Positions 59,393 through 64,000 of a DNA stretch of 64,000 nucleotides are shown piece by piece. Within the stretch, counting starts at the first letter, position 1, and each line of letters opens with the position of its first letter. Source of the DNA: Macquaria australasica (Eukaryota > Chordata > Actinopteri > Centrarchiformes > Percichthyidae); contig SEMN01000124.1 of assembly GCA_005408345.1 (NCBI GenBank), positions 62,001 through 126,000 of the forward strand, read 5' to 3'. The notes under the pieces were generated by a model that saw only the letters and a list, made by a program, of their open reading frames with translations, was not told the DNA's origin and did no database searches. The position numbers and the translations under genes were made by a program.

Positions 59393-62300
59393 ATGGGACT
59401 TGTGCAATGTTTTGTGATTGTCTTGATGTTATCTGCACACTTGGTGGTCTCCTTTCCACTGGTAACAATGTCCTTCCTCTTATCATCGTTTATCTACCTC
59501 AATAATAATATAATAATATAATCTTACAGTATAAGAAACAGCTCAGACTGTCAAGTGTATAAATTATATATGTACATATAAACAAGTTAATCAGCACTTT
59601 TCTGGAGTATAGTGGTTTGTGTCTAATTGTATTTATGTGTTAACAGACAGGGGGGAGCCAGTATTACACTATGGCTGGCAGAAGATGTCAAATGTGCCCG
59701 GCAGGTAAGAAAAGCTGTTGAGCTTCTTCTATGTTTGTATCTGTTTTTCTGTCTGTTCCTCATTTATCTTTGAATTGCTGTTATTAATGAATGAATCAGC
59801 AGTGGTTCATATTATAAGAAATTAATATGAAGCACTAAGGCATACAGTATGTATTTTTCTCTCTATGTGTCTGTTTTTTTGCTCGTCTCTCATTTCTGTC
59901 TTGATGAAAAATGACGCATGCTGCACACTGAGTTTGTACTGTACGACCACATCCTTCATTAATATGCACTCAGGGCGAGCAGTCTCACTCTGCTCTCCTC
60001 GTCATCCGGTTGTTCTCATTTGTTTCTTTCTGTTCTGTCAGGTGAGTATCAGAAGTCTTGTACAGAGTGTGCAGCCTGTCCTGATGGAAGCTACACAACT
60101 GAATGGAACAGAGAAAACGAATGCCTTCGCTGCTACGGAGACTGCAGACCAGGTAAAGAAACTATGAGTAATTTCTACCTAGTTAATGGTTTCATCCATC
60201 CTCGCCAGGACTGTGTTGATACCCGTGACCTTTGGGTTTCTATAATAAACTGAAAATCTATTAATCTCATTCTCTTTGCATATCTGGAAATGACATTTTT
60301 CTATGATTAAACTCCCTGAAATAACCTCTATTTTCCACTGTCTCAGACAGTCATCAGAAGGTGGTTCAGAACTGCACCAGGACGTCCAATCTGAAGTGTG
60401 TCTGTGAGGCGGGTTTCAGATGCACTGACAAGGTCCCGTACTCAGAAAACTGCAGATACTGTGACAAGACCCAGGAAACAACCACAACCGGTAAATACTG
60501 AGCAGTGCAGACTTTCAATTCTTTCAGATTAGACAGGCCTCAACCAGCAGGGGGCTTCATCATAAAGAAAATATTCTTAAGACGTTTTCACTTACTGTAA
60601 GAGAATGACCAATAATAATACCAAAGGCTACACATTAGTTATTCACACATGTGACTAATAAAAAATTATGAGCTAAGTCTGAGCTCTGGGGGCTCCCCTC
60701 TCAGTGAGGTGAACAGTACTGTGAGAAATATTCAAATCCTTTACTTCAAATATTAATACTACAATGTGAAAATACACCGTTATTACTAATAGTCCTGCAT
60801 TAAGTCCTAAGATAAGCAAGTGTTAGTAGGAAAATATATTCAAACATCAAAAGTAATTGTACTCATTTCCATAAAAGGTCTTGTGTACATCTTTAACATT
60901 AGTGAAAAGAGACAATGAAACATTGCACACATAGATATAGATACATGATATATAAAAAAAGTGAAATTAATATTATGCTTTCAGAGCAGTTTTAGGGTTA
61001 CATGCAGGTTGAGAAAAGTATTTTTGTTTTTATAATTTCAAAATTGCATTGCATTTTTTTGGAGGGACATTTCATGCCTTTACTGATGGTTGACAGTAGA
61101 GAGATGACAGGAAATGTGGGGAGAGAGAGATGGAAACTACATACAACAAAGCCAGACACTGATCTTGCAGGTCATGGTCAGTGCCTTAACCCCTACACTG
61201 CCAGTGTGCCACAAAGATATGACTTTTACCCAACAACAGTGTGTATTTCTGTAATGAATGTAAAATTCTAATCTGCAAATAAACTACAGTGGTAACTATC
61301 AGCTAAATGTATTCAACTAAAGAGAAAACAAAACTTCCCTCTGAAATGTAGTGACGTAGAAGTACAAGTACAAAGTGTAAAGTCTTGCCCGTCATCACAT
61401 TAACCAACATGTCTGCCCACTCTCTCTCACGCCTGTAGATGTTTCTCATGAATATCTGTACTGTTTGTAGCATTAAGGCTGCTGCCATTGTCAAGACACG
61501 TCAGTGAGATTTTGTCTGGTCCTGCGCTTGTCCTTTGAAATCTGAAATCAAACCTGTGGTGGTTTTATTCTCCAGAAGCAGCAACTGTTATCTCCGGCAA
61601 AGATAAACACACGCCTTCCTCAGCTTACTTGGGACTGAGCAGCACTTCTGCCAAACCCTGTGGATTTCCCAAGTGAGTCATGGATTTCCCTGGATACAGT
61701 ATATAATAAATACCTCACATAGTGGAGTTTCAAAACTCTATTATTTTAGCATTTGGTACAGACATTACAGATATTGCAGACTGTCACATATTTAAGATAC
61801 TTGAGATATTCAACACTTTACTCACACAGTTGCGGCCCTCAGACCTTCCAGCCGACAGCAAATGACACACATCGCAAAACAGGTGAGTGTGTACGGGGAA
61901 AAAATGAGCGTGAGAAGAGTTTGAGGAGAGTATACAATGTCTTCAAGTGATTTTTATGGTTTTTGGCACAAAGATACTTTTTATTTTATAGTGGATTGCC
62001 TTGAAATTTTGTACAGACATTCGTGATCCCCAGAAGATCAATCCTACTGACTTAGTTGATTCCCTGACTTCTCCTCTAGTGCCACCAGCAGGTTGACATT
62101 TATGGCTCTATGTGGATACACAGCCAATAGTTTCACTATCTGGATACAGATATTCATGGTGCCCAGAGGATAAATCCTACTCACATTGTTAATTCTCTAA
62201 CTTTTACTGTAGCGTTTTTACTTATACTGTGAAATATCTCAACGTCTATTTGATGTATAGGCACAAAATGTTGTACAAACATTAATGGTTCCCAGATTAC

Positions 62301-63811
62301 GAATCCTACTGACTTTGGTGGTCCCCTGACTTTTCCTCCCACATCACCACCAGGTTCATGTTTGAGGTTTTGTGTGAAATGTCTCCACAACTATTGGATG
62401 GATTACCATGATATGAATTGTAATAACTTTGGTGATCCCCTACTTTGTCTTTAGCACCATCATCAGGTCAAAACTTAAATTTGTCCAATTGGTTTATGAC
62501 CAAATACCTGCAAAACTAATGACATTCCCATCATTATATCGATAATTAACAAATGTAACCTGCTAACAGGCTAAACTACATTTGCATGTTAGCATTGTCA
62601 TTGTGAGTTTGTTAGCATTTAGTTAAAAGCGCTGCTGTTGTAGCCTCACAGAGCTCCTAGCATGGCTGTAGACTCTTATCTTGTTTCTTTCTCTCAGACA
62701 AGCCGAACAATCAGCTGGCAGCCATCTTATGTTCTATGGCTGCCTTTGTATGTGTGGCCCTTGTGATCCTGTTTGTTTGTTGCCCTGGAGGTGAACCATG
62801 TTTCAAGCAAGGTAAGATGGTGTTTACATCCAGGACAGGTTCAGTTTCTGGTGTCTCAGTTTAATCAATCAAACCCTTGAACTTTGTGATCACATCACTT
62901 CTGGGAAACAATAAACTGTTTACTGAAAGCCTTTGGAAATGACTGTGATTAGAAATGTGTCATTAGCTTTGCAGACATGTAATAGACGGTTAGTTGCTAT
63001 GTAAATCATATACATGTTGATTCATCACTGGTGGACATGTGTGAAGAAACTGACTTTCTATTGCTCATTCATTTATCTATTGTTTTCCAGCTATTGCAAA
63101 GCTTTGCAACAAGGTAGGTAGCTAATTTCAAAGCTTCATTCCACCATTTACCTACATATGTGGCATCATTTCTCCTTTGTTTGCCCCACACTGATCGACA
63201 TGTTCTCCTTTAGAGAGGGAGAGATGCTTCTCACAAGCTGAAGGAGTCAACTCAGCAGTTCCCCAGAGACTCATTCAGAGCAAAGCAGCAGCCATCGTCC
63301 CTTTCAGCAGCCAATCTGGGTACTGATTAGTGAAATGACTTTCATGTGAAATATCTGACTCACTTTGTGGGGTCATTAAGAAAATTAAAAATGTAAAAGA
63401 TGCAACTGTGTTACTGTTATGAGTCTGAGTTGTACTTAGCTGTCTCACTCTGTAAACTGTGCGTTAATGCACTTCTACGGGTCAATTAAAACATTCTTTT
63501 AAGTGCACTCTTTGCTTGTTCTTGTCTCTGTAGGTCCAGTCCATGTCCACAATCCAGGGACGGTCATCTTTAGTTTGCTCAGTCAGTTTACAGGCCAAGT
63601 TGGTCCGACAATTGAAGGTGGTAAGACGGCCAAGAAAGGGAACAGCGTAGAAGAAGACGAGAGAGACTGTCCTGTGTTTCATCCCACATCCTCTCCCAGT
63701 ATTCATCTCTCTGAGGAGGAGAGGAGCGGAGAGATTGACAGCATTTTCTTTCCCTCCCAGGAGCAGGGGAAGGACTACCATGTGTCCAAAGAGGAGGCAC
63801 TAAAATCGTAA
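59393..63811 (+). CDS. ltbr: TNF receptor superfamily member, lymphotoxin-beta-receptor-like
   Basis: Type I membrane cytokine receptor. Ten exons join in frame to 350 residues: 59393-59461, 59647-59704, 60042-60152, 60347-60490, 61576-61672, 61830-61882, 62698-62811, 63091-63113, 63214-63319, 63534-63811. A signal peptide (MGLVQCFVIVLMLSAHLVVS) is followed by Cys-rich repeats: CQMCPAGEYQKSCTECAAC, GSYTTEWNRENECLRC and NCTRTSNLKCVCEAGFRC. A Ser/Thr-rich stalk comes next. The membrane helix is AAILCSMAAFVCVALVILFV, then a Cys-rich juxtamembrane segment. There is no death domain, which excludes TNFR1. The tail has PSQEQGKD, a TRAF2-type PxQE motif, in a context like the LTBR C-terminus, and HVHNPG resembles the human IYIYNG segment. 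LTBR, CD27 and TNFRSF1A map to the same human region, which supports ltbr; CD27 is the main alternative. The ectodomain is shorter than the human four-repeat form. Confidence 0.75.
61970..62690. repeat. Dispersed repeat in ltbr intron, same family as 20095
   Basis: GGATTGCCTTGAAATTTTG, TACAGACATTCGTGATCCCC, CTCCTCTAGTGCCACCAGC and further partly duplicated units, then an AGCAT-rich tail. The block contains about three tandem, diverged units of the phrase seen once or twice at 20095-20520. Confidence 0.65.
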
Positions 63812-64000
63812 AAACCACAGGAGATTTGTGTTGGTGGTTATGACTGCTGCAGTCCAGACTGATCCTGAAAAATATATTTCAAAGGAAGAAACTGTAAAAC
63901 TGAAACCACATAGGAGTGGAGTGGAGCAGATTCATCTTCCTCTGGCAAACTGTGAATCACAGTGTTCTGCAGAAACATTTTTGTCTGCAGGTTCTGGGAA

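Noticed and set aside
1..64000. CRISPR arrays, prokaryotic operons, tRNA or rRNA genes
   Set aside because: No spaced direct repeats or cloverleaf-like sequence was recognised by eye; the window is plainly vertebrate nuclear DNA.

Overview
This window is vertebrate, almost certainly teleost (probably percomorph) nuclear DNA. Genes are split into many short exons with GT-AG introns, introns and intergenic DNA are AT-rich, microsatellites are frequent, and several interspersed repeats are of types common in spiny-rayed fish genomes. Seven protein-coding genes were reconstructed exon by exon. All lie on the + strand, and every predicted coding sequence closes in frame.

Layout: ing4 (3' part, exons 252-3571); ncapd2 (4944-23556, condensin I subunit); a C-type natriuretic peptide gene (26326-26938); gapdh (30368-34426); an OPN5-group non-visual opsin (37982-42332); iffo1 (43950-53945); and an ltbr-like TNF-receptor gene (59393-63811). 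ING4, NCAPD2, GAPDH, IFFO1 and LTBR all lie on human 12p13.31, so this is a conserved block with local rearrangement. In human, NCAPD2 and GAPDH are neighbours without a natriuretic peptide gene, and no opsin lies between GAPDH and IFFO1, so those two genes are the non-mammalian part of the block.

The most interesting find is in the introns of ncapd2. Three introns (5729-6061, 8393-8686, 9580-9900) carry copies of a composite C/D-H/ACA small Cajal body RNA recognisable as U85/SCARNA10. Each has a GCCC/GGGC terminal stem, a TGATGA C box, a CTGA D box whose upstream guide puts U5 snRNA C45 at the fifth position, and an H/ACA pocket whose two arms flank U5 U46. A fourth, degenerate copy lies at about 13318-13600. 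Human NCAPD2 hosts a single SCARNA10; this fish gene has a small family, with compensatory stem changes between copies.

The opsin is also unusual: about 98 residues separate transmembrane helices 6 and 7, with three N-glycosylation sequons, all inside one exon.

The rest is introns, intergenic DNA, a LINE relic with an internal stop, a fold-back MITE, other interspersed repeats and simple repeats. The genes do not form one pathway; they share position rather than function. All functional calls come from reading the sequence and recalled family knowledge; no database search was run.
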